The notes below the pieces were generated by a model. It saw only the letters and a list, made by a program, of their open reading frames with translations. It made no database searches and was not told where the DNA came from. Positions 34,648 through 43,656 of a stretch of 64,000 bases of DNA are shown in pieces (position 1 is the stretch's first letter; every line of letters begins with the position of its first letter). Source of the DNA: Campylobacter avium LMG 24591 (GTDB lineage: Bacteria > Campylobacterota > Campylobacteria > Campylobacterales > Campylobacteraceae); the NCBI RefSeq assembly GCF_002238335.1, contig NZ_CP022347.1, positions 1,674,001-1,738,000 of the forward strand, written 5' to 3'. Position numbers and translations under genes: made by a program.

Positions 34648-35508
34648 TTAGTTGATATTTTGCATATTAAGACTCATATCTACATATTCCCTATTCATCT
34701 CACAGCCTATAAAATTGCGTCCTAACTCTCTAGCTACAAGGCTACTCATTCCCGTGCCAGCAAATAAATCTAACACTAAGTCTCCTTCCTTGCTACTCGC
34801 CTTTATCATTCGTTCTATCATTTCTCTTGGCTTTGGTGTGGGGTGGTTTAGCTTTTGTGTCTTGCCGTTTATTTTTCTTTTATGTCGCTCACTGCTTATT
34901 TCCCATACATCGGGGCAGAGTTTGCCATTTTCATTTGGATACCACCGCTTGCCATTTTTTAGAATTCCTTTTTTTGCAGCATGAGCTATGCGTTCTTTAG
35001 AATCATAAGGAATGCGAACACTATCACTATCAAAATAATAATCTTTAGAATCGATTGTATAAAAAAGTATACTTTCTTGAGCATTATTAAACTTTCTTTT
35101 ACTCACACTAAAACCGTCCTTTTTATACCAAGTAATCCAATTTTGTAAAATTACCTTATTTTGCAAATAGTGTAAAAATAAAGCACAATTTTTAGGTGTA
35201 TTAAAGAGATAAAAACTTGCATTCTTTTTAAGTTTAGGCAAAAGCAAATCAAGCCACGCAAAGCTAAAATCTAAAAAGTCCTTTTCACTCCTAAAGCTAT
35301 CCCAAGTAGCTATTTTAAGATTATAAGGCGGATCGATAATAGCTAAATCTATGCTAGAATCTTGCAAGGATTTTAAAAAGCTAAATACATCAGCAATATA
35401 AATAATATTTATTTCCAAGCCTTGTAAGGTAAGATTTGCATTAGAATCAGCTTGTATAGGGATAGATTCTGTATTTTGCAAAATTTCATTTTTAAAATAC
35501 TTTGTCAT
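34648..35508 (-). CDS. Type IIS DNA methyltransferase M1 (MboII-like, adenine-N6)
   Basis: 286 aa, beta-class order: catalytic IDPPYNL (about residue 57) first, then the AdoMet motif VLDLFAGTGMSSLVARELG (about 242-260). The DPPY form points to N6-adenine methylation. The set of DPPY methylase, SPPY methylase and HNH nuclease in a row matches MboII and its Helicobacter pylori relatives, which act at GAAGA. By that analogy this is M1. It overlaps the second methylase by 4 bp. Confidence 0.85.
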   Translation of the reverse strand: MTKYFKNEILQNTESIPIQADSNANLTLQGLEINIIYIADVFSFLKSLQDSSIDLAIIDPPYNLKIATWDSFRSEKDFLDFSFAWLDLLLPKLKKNASFYLFNTPKNCALFLHYLQNKVILQNWITWYKKDGFSVSKRKFNNAQESILFYTIDSKDYYFDSDSVRIPYDSKERIAHAAKKGILKNGKRWYPNENGKLCPDVWEISSERHKRKINGKTQKLNHPTPKPREMIERMIKASSKEGDLVLDLFAGTGMSSLVARELGRNFIGCEMNREYVDMSLNMQNIN

Positions 35509-36332
35509 CTTAGCCTCTCTTCTATCACATCTTTATAATTCTCATAGAGCTCATAACCTATGTAATGCCTCCCTAAATCCTTTGCTACTTTTAAGGTCGT
35601 GCCACTCCCAGCAAAAGGGTCTAATACCACATCACCCACAAAAGAAAAAAGCCTTATAAGACGATAAGGAATCTCACTAGGCATTATCGCAGGATGCTTA
35701 CCAAAGGCTATATCACTTTTATTTGGGATAGGGATATTCCAAATTTGCTTGGTGTACTCTACCCATTCTGCTTGGCTTAGTTTGCTTTGCTCTTTTAGCT
35801 CTTTTGCACTCTCTTTAGGCTTACCGTCTTTGACATAGATAGTGATAAACTCACTTGTATTTTGGGCATAAAAATTTCTCGGATAAGGATAGCTACCAAA
35901 CATTAGCTTTTTAGTCGTATTCGTGCGATTCCAAATATATAAGTCAAGCAAGAAAAATTTTGTAGATTCTAAGATAGCGTGCTGAATATCACTTTGCAAG
36001 TCAAAGATATGGCGGTTATAATGTGTGTTTAAGTCTTTTTTAAAGATCGGCATTAAGGGCACATTGATACAGAGTTTGCCATTTGGCTTTAAGATTCTAA
36101 AACATTCCTGCCATACCTTTAAAAGCTCACTAATATAGCTTTTATAATCCTGTAAAGCTCCCAAATCACCCTTTTTGCTTTCTGAATGTTTGAGGTTTTG
36201 ATAGCCGTCTTTTGCATAGTCTTTGATATTAAAATACGGAGGAGATGTGATAATCAAATCTATACTAGAATCTAGCACTTCATTCATAGAAATACTAGAT
36301 TTGTAAAAAATTTGGTTTAGTGAATTTGTCAT
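35505..36332 (-). CDS. Type IIS DNA methyltransferase M2 (MboII-like, probably cytosine-N4)
   Basis: 275 aa, beta-class order with TSPPYFNIKDYAKDGYQ near the N-terminus (about residue 30) and VVLDPFAGSGTTLKVAKDLG near residue 237. The S/T-PPY form is usual for N4-cytosine methylases. In MboII-type systems the second methylase modifies the opposite strand of the asymmetric site. It follows the nuclease gene after 3 bp and overlaps M1 by 4 bp, so R-M2-M1 form one operon. Confidence 0.85.
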   Translation of the reverse strand: MTNSLNQIFYKSSISMNEVLDSSIDLIITSPPYFNIKDYAKDGYQNLKHSESKKGDLGALQDYKSYISELLKVWQECFRILKPNGKLCINVPLMPIFKKDLNTHYNRHIFDLQSDIQHAILESTKFFLLDLYIWNRTNTTKKLMFGSYPYPRNFYAQNTSEFITIYVKDGKPKESAKELKEQSKLSQAEWVEYTKQIWNIPIPNKSDIAFGKHPAIMPSEIPYRLIRLFSFVGDVVLDPFAGSGTTLKVAKDLGRHYIGYELYENYKDVIEERLR

Positions 36333-36335
36333 CTT

Positions 36336-37580
36336 TCAGCTTTCTAATCCAAGCAGTCTTTTATTGTAGTTTAATAATCTTTTTTGCAAGGATAGTTTAT
36401 ATTTTACATTATCTGTATATCGCAAAACAATCTCATCGCCTATTAAGTTATCAAGCACGGCATTTTTATCCTCAAAATTTAGCCGTATTGCTTTTTTCTT
36501 ATTCTTATCAAGGCTTAGAATCTTATGTGAATTTGCATCAATATAAATCAAATTTTGCCAATCATCGATGGCTTTTAAAGCGTCTATATCCTTTGCGTAA
36601 TAAAACGGCACTATATGATGAAGCTCGAATCGAAGGTCTTTTTGCACCTCGTGTTCTTTGAAATACTGTATTTTTATAAGCGAACTTCGTCTAAAAGCAA
36701 TTTTTTCTCCGCTTATATCAGCTTTTAAAAACAGTCTTTTTGTTTGTCCATCATACTCAAACAAGGACATAAGAGCTAGGCTATTAAAGATACTTTGAGC
36801 CTCATTTTTCCAGTTATGAAAATCTTTTTTTGTGTTTTTGGTACCATTGAATTGTTTTGGAACACAATACTCTTGTATCACAGATTCCACTACCTTTTGT
36901 CTAGCTTTAAGACCTCTAAATTCATTTATAAATTCTAAAATTTTATCTTTTGTAATAATTTCATTTTCATAAGTTTTACCAAGATAGCTTACAAAAAACA
37001 TCATTTCGATCACACTCACATATTTTGGCTCTAACTCATTGATAATGTCTAAAATATCTTGCACCACTCCGCCAAAAAGAAAATCAAGGGCTATACCTAA
37101 ATGCTTTTGTTCTTCAAAAATATCCTTACTGTGCAAAAAATCAAGTGCGTTTTGTGTGATTTTTACATAGCGATACTGCTTTCTTTTGCCTATTTCGCAA
37201 AGTTTTTTATGCTTATCAAATCTTTCTATAAAGCCCATTCTTTGCAAATTTACAAATATAATTTTTCGCATAGACATATCTTCAACGGATTTTTTATATG
37301 CCAACAAATCTTTATTTACATTTTTTAAATACTCGCAAAAAGCCTCTTCTTCTGGAGTGTATCTATAATCTGCATAAACATCTCCTTTCGTGTGATATAA
37401 AAGCTCGTTTTTTGGCAAATGCTTTAAGATAATTTTTATATAGTCCTTATCCCAACGATAATGTTGTATCTTATGTGTGCCACGATAATCCTCTCGCAAA
37501 ACCCTTTTATAAAGAAACTCTAAGCACTCTAAGGCAGGTTGTACGCTAAGAAGTTTTTCTTTAAATTCTTGTTGATTCAA
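36336..37580 (-). CDS. Type IIS restriction endonuclease (MboII-like, HNH)
   Basis: 414 aa, the same size class as R.MboII (about 416, from memory). The C-terminal third carries an HNH/beta-beta-alpha-Me motif: LRFELHHIVPFYYAKDI (about residues 318-334), then WQNLIYIDANSHKILS with the Asn and His (about 345-360). The N-terminal two thirds, with no recognisable family, should hold the DNA recognition part. First gene of the R-M2-M1 operon. MboII-type enzymes cut a few bases outside GAAGA; the specificity here is inferred. Confidence 0.75.
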   Translation of the reverse strand: MNQQEFKEKLLSVQPALECLEFLYKRVLREDYRGTHKIQHYRWDKDYIKIILKHLPKNELLYHTKGDVYADYRYTPEEEAFCEYLKNVNKDLLAYKKSVEDMSMRKIIFVNLQRMGFIERFDKHKKLCEIGKRKQYRYVKITQNALDFLHSKDIFEEQKHLGIALDFLFGGVVQDILDIINELEPKYVSVIEMMFFVSYLGKTYENEIITKDKILEFINEFRGLKARQKVVESVIQEYCVPKQFNGTKNTKKDFHNWKNEAQSIFNSLALMSLFEYDGQTKRLFLKADISGEKIAFRRSSLIKIQYFKEHEVQKDLRFELHHIVPFYYAKDIDALKAIDDWQNLIYIDANSHKILSLDKNKKKAIRLNFEDKNAVLDNLIGDEIVLRYTDNVKYKLSLQKRLLNYNKRLLGLES

Positions 37581-37653
37581 TATATTTCCTTGCTTTGTAA
37601 AATTCTTCTTGCTGTTACAATTATAACAAATAGAGTCTTAAGATTTTTATCTT

Positions 37654-37735
37654 ACACTTTCTAAAAGGGAAGTATATTAAAAAAGCGCATATTGACAAAA
37701 AAAATCTATGGCTTTTATAATTTCATTTTATTTAT
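37654..37735 (+). repeat. Island repeat, copy B, with promoter of the fourth AKR
   Basis: ACTTTCTAAAAGGGAAGT, then GCGCATATTGACA and a -10 TATAAT (18-bp spacer). It aligns well with copy C (41205-41280) over about 75 bp including both promoter boxes. The dyad ACTTTC...GGAAGT upstream of the -35 looks like an operator. Confidence 0.6.
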
Positions 37736-37751
37736 ACTTAAAGGAGAAAGT

Positions 37752-38597
37752 ATGCAAACAATCACTCTAAATAATGGCGTGAAAATGCCAATTTTAGGCT
37801 ATGGGGTTTTTCAAATTCAAGCAAAAGATACGCAAAGGTGCGTAGAGGACGCTTTGGAAGTGGGTTACCGCCTCATTGATACCGCAGCAGCTTATCGCAA
37901 TGAAGAGGGAGTGGGTGCGGCACTAAAGGCAAGCGGACTAAAAAGAGAGGAGCTTTTCATCACCACAAAACTATGGATAGATGATACTAGCGAATCTAAA
38001 GCCACACAGGCCTTTGAAAAATCCTTAAAAAATTTAGGACTTGATTACATCGACCTCTACCTTATCCACCAGCCTTATAACGATGTGTATGGTGCGTGGA
38101 GGGCTATGAGTAAGCTATATAAAGAGGGCAGGATAAAAGCCATCGGGGTTAGTAATTTTTATCCGGATAAAATCACGGATTTTTGTCTAAATAATGAGCT
38201 TATCCCAGCCCTTAATCAAATCGAATGCCATCCATTTTTCCAAAAACACGAGTGGCAAAAGGTTTTAAGGGAGCATAATATCGCTATGCAGTCTTGGGCG
38301 TCTTTTGCAGAGGGGCAAAATGATATTTTTAACAACGCTACCTTAAAAAGCATAGGAGCAAAGCACAATAAAAGCGTGGCACAGGTGATTTTAAGATGGC
38401 TTATACAAAGAGAAATTGCGGTCATTCCAAAGACTTTGAGCAAAGATAGAATGAAAGAAAATTTCAATGTTTTTGATTTTAGCTTAGATTCTAGCGATAT
38501 GGCAGAAATTGCAAAACTTGATGAAAACAAAAGCTATTTTATGAACCACAGCGATGTGGAAGTTGTTAAAAATCTTTGGAATTATATGAAAAAATAA
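37752..38597 (+). CDS. Cytoplasmic aldo/keto reductase between two R-M systems
   Basis: 281 aa from the ATG at 37752 (AAAGGAGAAAGT upstream); a TTG at 37692 is in the promoter and is not the start. MQTITLNNGVKMPILGYGVF begins the enzyme directly, with no signal. Tetrad: Asp in RLIDTA, Tyr in AAYRNE, Lys in ITTKLW, His in LIHQP. It is the closest relative of the Tat-AKR at 3584 (about 70% by eye). It appears to be the resident gene between the two inserted R-M modules, with its own repeat-B promoter. Confidence 0.9.
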   Translation: MQTITLNNGVKMPILGYGVFQIQAKDTQRCVEDALEVGYRLIDTAAAYRNEEGVGAALKASGLKREELFITTKLWIDDTSESKATQAFEKSLKNLGLDYIDLYLIHQPYNDVYGAWRAMSKLYKEGRIKAIGVSNFYPDKITDFCLNNELIPALNQIECHPFFQKHEWQKVLREHNIAMQSWASFAEGQNDIFNNATLKSIGAKHNKSVAQVILRWLIQREIAVIPKTLSKDRMKENFNVFDFSLDSSDMAEIAKLDENKSYFMNHSDVEVVKNLWNYMKK

Positions 38598-38726
38598 TAC
38601 ATGAGATATCAACCTATATGGCAAAGTAGGGTTATTTGTTAGGGCTAACAAATGTGAGCAAAGGGAGTTATAAATCTAAGCTTTGTTAAAGTATAATGAT
38701 CAAAATACTTTAACAAGGATAAAAAT

Positions 38727-40397
38727 TTGATTTTAAAAGATACAAGACAGAGTCTTTTTACCCAAATGCAAGAATTTAAAGAAAACTCTCATAAGACATA
38801 TACAAATAAAAAAGATAAACAAAAGCAAAGTCTCAAAACCCAAGCAGAAAATCTCCTTACCACTCAACAAGCAGCTTTATGGGCGAGTGAGTATCTAGGC
38901 AAAAAGGTAAGCAACTCAAATATTAGCTATCTTATAAACTATGGTAAGATTGCTAATCGCTCTAAAAATCTAAAAGAAAGCTTAATAGATATAGAGGAGC
39001 TTAAGAATTATTATGATTCTCTAAGTAAAAATAATGACAGCCTATCTCACCCACTCTCTTTTTCAAAATATAAAGAAGCAGAGACAACAAAGCATATCCA
39101 TAGACTACACCCCTATAAAGGCAAATTTATCCCGCAGCTTGTGGAGTATTTTTTAGATTCTCATATTGATGAGTTAAAACAAGAAAGTTTTTTTAAAAAG
39201 GGAGACATAGTGCTTGATATATTTTGTGGTTCTGGCACGACCTTATGCGTAGCAAATGAGCTAGGAATGCACGCCATAGGTTTAGAACTCTCCATTTTTA
39301 ATACAAAACTAGCCAATGCAAAGGTGCAAGACTATGATATAAAAACTTTAGAATCTGAGCTACAAAGACTAAGCAAGCTTTTAGAATCATACAATACAAC
39401 ACAAGGAATTAAAGCTTTTGAGAATGTCTTAAATCAAGCACTAAGTGAGTTTAATGCTAAATATTTTCCAAGAGATTTCAAACGAAAGGTAGCTTTAAAA
39501 GAGCTTGATGAAAAGAGCTATGGCAAGCAAAAAGAGTTGGAGTTTTTGCCAATCTATCAAAATTTGCTAAAAGAATTTCGCATTGATACGAGCTTAAACA
39601 CAGAGGGAAGCTTTTTTGAGAAGTGGTATGTAGATTCTATAAAGCAAGAGATTATGCTTTTAAAAAATGCCATTGATACCGCACCCAAAGACTTACAAGA
39701 GATATTACAAATCATACTAAGCCGCACGGCAAGGAGTTGCAGAGCCACCACACATAGCGATTTAGCGACCTTGCAAGAGCCTGTAACGATGAGCTATTAT
39801 TGCAAAAAGCACGGCAGAATCTGTAAGCCGCTTTTTAGCATACAAAAGTGGTTTAAAAGCTATGCCAAAGATACACTAAAAAGATTGCAAGAATTTAAAA
39901 ACTTAAAAACAAGTACCAAGCAAATATGTTTAAATGCAGATTCTAAGAATGCAAACATTATGGATTTGCTAAAAAAGCAAGATAGTGATTTTGCCACCTT
40001 GCTAAAATCTCAAAAAATAGCTGGAATTTTTAGCTCGCCGCCCTATGTGGGCTTGATTGACTACCACGAACAGCACGCATACTCTTATGATATTTTTGGA
40101 CTAAAAAGGCAAGATTCTAGCGAGATAGGAAGATTAAGTGAGGGACAAGGCAAAGCCGCACAAGAGCAGTATGTAAAGGATATAGCACAGAGTTTAAAAA
40201 ATGCAAAAGCCTTTTTGCAAAAAGACTATGTAATCTTTTTAGTGGCAAATGATAAATTTAGCCTCTATCCAAAAATAGCTGACTTAGCTGGAATGAAAAT
40301 AATCAAAAAATACGACAGACCCGTGCTTAATCGTAGCGAAAGAGATTCTAAAACATATAGCGAAAGTATATTTTGTCTGAAGGATAAGAATGCTTAA
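38727..40397 (+). CDS. DNA methyltransferase of the TdeIII-like R-M system, with N-terminal helix-turn-helix
   Basis: 556 aa, TTG start with AAGGAT six bases upstream. Residues about 44-100 (LTTQQAALWASEYLGKKVSN ... LKESLIDIEELKNYY) look like an excisionase/MerR-type helix-turn-helix. Then comes the AdoMet motif IVLDIFCGSGTTLCVANELG (about 160-179), a long insert, and the catalytic IFSSPPYVGLIDYHEQ (about 432-447). The SPPY form and this motif order suggest cytosine-N4 methylation. It overlaps the nuclease gene by 8 bp. Partner homology suggests GGNCC as target (inference). Confidence 0.85.
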   Translation: MILKDTRQSLFTQMQEFKENSHKTYTNKKDKQKQSLKTQAENLLTTQQAALWASEYLGKKVSNSNISYLINYGKIANRSKNLKESLIDIEELKNYYDSLSKNNDSLSHPLSFSKYKEAETTKHIHRLHPYKGKFIPQLVEYFLDSHIDELKQESFFKKGDIVLDIFCGSGTTLCVANELGMHAIGLELSIFNTKLANAKVQDYDIKTLESELQRLSKLLESYNTTQGIKAFENVLNQALSEFNAKYFPRDFKRKVALKELDEKSYGKQKELEFLPIYQNLLKEFRIDTSLNTEGSFFEKWYVDSIKQEIMLLKNAIDTAPKDLQEILQIILSRTARSCRATTHSDLATLQEPVTMSYYCKKHGRICKPLFSIQKWFKSYAKDTLKRLQEFKNLKTSTKQICLNADSKNANIMDLLKKQDSDFATLLKSQKIAGIFSSPPYVGLIDYHEQHAYSYDIFGLKRQDSSEIGRLSEGQGKAAQEQYVKDIAQSLKNAKAFLQKDYVIFLVANDKFSLYPKIADLAGMKIIKKYDRPVLNRSERDSKTYSESIFCLKDKNA

Positions 40398-41154
40398 AGA
40401 AAAGATAAAAGCTAGGCTTAGTTCGGCTCTAAGGCAAAAATTTACAAACTACAAGCCTGAAAGTGCCTTTATGCCTTTTCACACAAGACTTTTAGGAAAA
40501 GATAGAATGGCTTTGTATAGTTTTATCCAAAGTCTTAATACAAATTTTGGCACAAGTATCTTTGAGCCTGTGGCAGAGGAGTTAGCTCTGCAAAATTTTG
40601 ATGTGGTTAAAAGGCAGGTTGAAGCTGGTAGCATTATCACAAAAGAGGCTCAAAGAGTTATACAAGATATAATGGATTCTTTAGAGAGTGGTAACTCCAA
40701 GCCTTGCAAGGCAGATGAAATGCAAAAGATTCTAGCTGTGGCAAAAAGTGGCGAAGTAAGTGAGATTAAGCCCACAAAGGTAGATTTATTTTTACAAAAA
40801 GATAAAAATGTGTATTTGATAGATATAAAAACGGCTAAACCAAACAAGGGTGGATTTAAGGAATTTAAACGCACGCTTTTAACTTGGGTAGCGAGTTTTG
40901 CACACAACAATCCAAACATAGACATTCATGCACTCATTGCTATTCCCTATAATCCTTACGAACCAAAACCTTATCAGCGATGGACTATGGCTGGGATGCT
41001 GGATTTAGATTCTGAACTCAAAGTAGCAAGTGAATTCTGGGATTTTTTAGGTGGAAATTCCAGCTATAAAGTCTTGCTTGAAGCCTTTGAAGAAGTGGGC
41101 TGCGAAATGAGAAATGAAATTGATGAGTATTTTAAGAGGTTTGAATATAGATGA
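40390..41154 (+). CDS. TdeIII-family type II restriction endonuclease
   Basis: 254 aa. The segment PFHTRLLGKDRMALYSFIQS (about residues 28-47) and FGTSIFEPVAEELA are the markers I recognise from the TdeIII family. A PD-(D/E)XK-like core is visible as KPTKVDLFLQ ... VYLIDIKTAKPN (about 131-155: VD, then D-x-K). The prototype is known to cut GGNCC, from memory. Coupled to the upstream methylase by overlap. Confidence 0.8.
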   Translation: MLKEKIKARLSSALRQKFTNYKPESAFMPFHTRLLGKDRMALYSFIQSLNTNFGTSIFEPVAEELALQNFDVVKRQVEAGSIITKEAQRVIQDIMDSLESGNSKPCKADEMQKILAVAKSGEVSEIKPTKVDLFLQKDKNVYLIDIKTAKPNKGGFKEFKRTLLTWVASFAHNNPNIDIHALIAIPYNPYEPKPYQRWTMAGMLDLDSELKVASEFWDFLGGNSSYKVLLEAFEEVGCEMRNEIDEYFKRFEYR

Positions 41155-41204
41155 GATAATTTTTTATAAACTTCATTATTTTTTATAGTTAGATAAATTT
41201 TCAT

Positions 41205-41280
41205 ACTTTCTAAAAGAAAAACATATTACAAAAAGGTGCGTATTGACAAAAATTTCCTTAGCTTTATAATTTCCTTTTGA
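41205..41280 (+). repeat. Island repeat, copy C, with promoter of the mdaB relic
   Basis: ACTTTCTAAAAGAAAAACAT, then GTGCGTATTGACA and TATAAT (16-bp spacer). Same layout as copy B. It now leads into a dead quinone-reductase gene. Confidence 0.55.
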
Positions 41281-41312
41281 AATATAATTTAAGGCTTTTA
41301 AAGGAAAATCTA

Positions 41313-41500
41313 TACACAAAAATACTCTTACTCAATGGTGGTAAGGCTTTTGGCTAGTCTGGCTCTAGGCTTAATCTTGCCTTGTATAATGTGGCGAAAG
41401 ATAGCTCACAAACTCTAGGACATAAGGTGCTTGAAACGCGTATTGATATGGCTATACAATAGAATATGAGATGAGCTCAAAAATAGGTCAGGATAAAATG
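41313..41500 (+). pseudogene. mdaB: mdaB (NADPH:quinone reductase) relic
   Basis: KILLLNGGKAFG, then a stop (TAG at 41355), then SGSRLNLALYNVAKDSSQTL and GHKVLETRID in the same frame. After a frameshift comes GYTIEYEMSSKI. This is the N-terminal third of MdaB, whose family begins KILLLNGGKAF...GRLN and continues GHEV.ET.ID.GYD. The start codon is lost and the rest of the gene is gone. The promoter (copy C) survives. Confidence 0.75.
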
Positions 41501-41520
41501 CTAAAAATAAGGAGCAAAAA

Positions 41521-42453
41521 ATGCAAAAAAGAGTTTTAGAAAATACAAATGCTGATTTTATAGCAAAAAGCTCAAAAAATGGCACAAATTCTAAAAACAC
41601 AAATTCAAAAACCTTGCGTCTTATTTACCCGCAATGGCAGGGAGGCGATATAGCTACCTTTGTGCCAGAGTTAGAGGCAAAGGATGTGAGCCTTGGTTAT
41701 GCTTTGGGTGCGGAGCTCTTAGAGTTTTTAGCGCCTAAAAGTGCTAAAACCGCCAGAATGCCTGTCTCTATGGAATATAAAAGAGAGAGTAAAAACGGAA
41801 TTTTAAATTATGATGAAATTCTTACGCAAACTAAGGCGGCTTTGGAGCTTTTAGAAAAACAAAATCCTGACAAAATTCTAACCCTTGGTGGTGAATGCTC
41901 TGTTTCTGTGCCGCCCTTTGGCTATCTAGGACATAAATACAAAGGCGATGTGGCGGTGGTGTGGATAGATGCGCATAAGGACTTGAATTTGCCCGGCGAT
42001 AGCTATGAGGGTTATCACGCTATGGCTTTGGCTTCTTGCTGTGGGCTTGTGGATAAGGAGGGTATCGCAAAGATTTTGCCCTATCATTTTAGCCCTAAAG
42101 ATTGTATCCTTGTGGGTGTGCGGGACTTTGAGGGCAAAAAAGAAAGGCTAGAAGAAATTGGCGTGAGCTACTTAAGCCCAGAGAATTCTAAAGCTCCTGA
42201 AAAGCTTTTGCAGTGGCTAAAAAATTCAGGAAAAAGCAAGGTCGTGGTGCATTTTGACTTAGATGTGCTTGATCCTAGCGAGCTAGTAATGGCAGTTGGC
42301 GTGGTGGAAAATGGACTAAAGATAGCTGAAGTGCTAAATCTCATAAATGCTATTCACGCAAACTATGAGCTAGTAGGACTTACTATCGCCGAGCATTTGC
42401 CAAGAGTAGCGATAAAATTACACAATATGATGAGGGAATTGCCTTTGCTTTAG
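41521..42453 (+). CDS. Arginase-family ureohydrolase with altered metal motif
   Basis: 310 aa. Family motifs: LTLGGECSVSVPPF (about residues 121-134) where most members have GGDHS; WIDAHKDLN (about 149-157); HFDLDVLDP (about 242-250); and TIAEHLP near the end. The second and third metal motifs are intact, but the usual first His ligand is Cys. A similar GGDC form occurs in some arginase-like proteins of Gram-positive bacteria, so it is a subgroup, not simply a dead enzyme. It might hydrolyse arginine, agmatine or another guanidino compound. AAGGAG precedes the ATG at 41521. Confidence 0.75.
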   Translation: MQKRVLENTNADFIAKSSKNGTNSKNTNSKTLRLIYPQWQGGDIATFVPELEAKDVSLGYALGAELLEFLAPKSAKTARMPVSMEYKRESKNGILNYDEILTQTKAALELLEKQNPDKILTLGGECSVSVPPFGYLGHKYKGDVAVVWIDAHKDLNLPGDSYEGYHAMALASCCGLVDKEGIAKILPYHFSPKDCILVGVRDFEGKKERLEEIGVSYLSPENSKAPEKLLQWLKNSGKSKVVVHFDLDVLDPSELVMAVGVVENGLKIAEVLNLINAIHANYELVGLTIAEHLPRVAIKLHNMMRELPLL

Positions 42454-42702
42454 TGTTTTATTTTGCATTAAATTTAACGCATATTAAACTCATCAATATC
42501 GCCAATCTTTTCACCCTTGTCCTACTCGCCTGTTATGTTTAAGCATGTATCGCAGATGATTATAAAAAAATCTTTGTTGGAACTTTCTTTTGGATTTATT
42601 GCTTAAGGACTAAATAAATCTAATCTATTCTTTGTTTGACCGCCAAAACCAATGAGCAAAACACAGCAACTAGCGCATAAATTTAAAAACAATAATTATC
42701 AG

Positions 42703-42718
42703 CGTAAGCAAGCTTACG
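42703..42718 (-). terminator. Hairpin after metA
   Basis: CGTAAGC / GCTTACG with a 2-nt loop just past the metA stop codon. The long T-run is missing, so it is a weak terminator or an RNA-stabilising hairpin. The region back to 42454 holds no recognisable gene. Confidence 0.4.
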
Positions 42719-42725
42719 TATAAGC

Positions 42726-43613
42726 TTACTCTATATCATAAGGTGTGGCTTGATAGACGCTGTAGTTTAGCCAATTAGCAAAGATATTGTTCGCATCGCA
42801 ACGCCAAGAATATGAAATTTTAGAGTTTTTCTTAAAATAATTGCAAGGCTTTTTTATCTTTAAGCCTAAGCTTAAATCCCTCTCATATTCAAGTTTTAAA
42901 GTATCTTTAAAATACTCCGGATGTCCCAAAACAAACACATCTTTTTCATCTTTTAGCAAGGCAGCTCCCGTCTTTTTGGAGGAAAGTAAAATTTTCAAAT
43001 CCTTATGTTTTGCAATATCCTTTTCTTTCAACCTAGCATACCTAGAATGAGGCATTAAAATTTCATCATTTGAATTTGTTAGCAGTAAGTCGCTGTGCAA
43101 AATTTTATGCTTGTAAATTCCTGATAATTTATCCTTAAAAACCTTTTTTCTAATACCATAAAAATAATACAAAGCAGCCATGGCACCCCAGCATATATAC
43201 ATGGTGCTAGTTACATTCTTGCGTAAAAAATCAAGCACGGTTTTAAATTCGTTCCAATACTTAACCTCCTCATAGCTCAAAAGCTCGATAGGTGCACCCG
43301 TAACTATAGCCCCGTCAAATTTCTTATCCTTTACATCATCTATACCCTTGTAAAATTTGTCCAAATGCAAGGCTGGGGTGTTTTTGCCAACATAACTTTG
43401 AGTAGAAAGCAAGCTTATGTCTATTTGCAAGGGAGAATTTGCAAGCAAACTTAGGAGTTGATTTTCGGTTTGAATTTTAGTAGGCATGAGATTAAAAATC
43501 AAAATTTTTAAAGCTCTTATATCTTGGGTGTTAGCCCTTTGCGTGTCCATTACGAACACGCTTTTTTCTAATTCTTTAAAGGCTGGAATTTCTTTTGGTA
43601 TGATAACAGGCAT
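42726..43613 (-). CDS. metA: Homoserine O-acyltransferase (MetA family, probably O-acetyl)
   Basis: 295 aa. Motifs: [20 protein letters not shown] (about residues 35-54), [17 protein letters not shown] with the catalytic Cys (about 139-155), and [10 protein letters not shown] with the catalytic His. Residue 110 is Glu in VTGAPIELL. That position is Gly in E. coli MetA (succinyl-CoA) and Glu in MetA enzymes that use acetyl-CoA. So this should make O-acetylhomoserine, the substrate of the MetY encoded just upstream. 43 bp separate the two genes. Confidence 0.93.
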   Translation of the reverse strand: MPVIIPKEIPAFKELEKSVFVMDTQRANTQDIRALKILIFNLMPTKIQTENQLLSLLANSPLQIDISLLSTQSYVGKNTPALHLDKFYKGIDDVKDKKFDGAIVTGAPIELLSYEEVKYWNEFKTVLDFLRKNVTSTMYICWGAMAALYYFYGIRKKVFKDKLSGIYKHKILHSDLLLTNSNDEILMPHSRYARLKEKDIAKHKDLKILLSSKKTGAALLKDEKDVFVLGHPEYFKDTLKLEYERDLSLGLKIKKPCNYFKKNSKISYSWRCDANNIFANWLNYSVYQATPYDIE

Positions 43614-43656
43614 ATTTGCTCCTTGATTTTAACTTACTAGCTTTCTTAAAGGTGCT

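Noticed and set aside
37692-37751. Extended N-terminus (20 residues) of the AKR from a TTG at 37692.
   Set aside because: The TTG belongs to the -35 TTGACA; the ATG at 37752 has a strong ribosome site and matches the family start.
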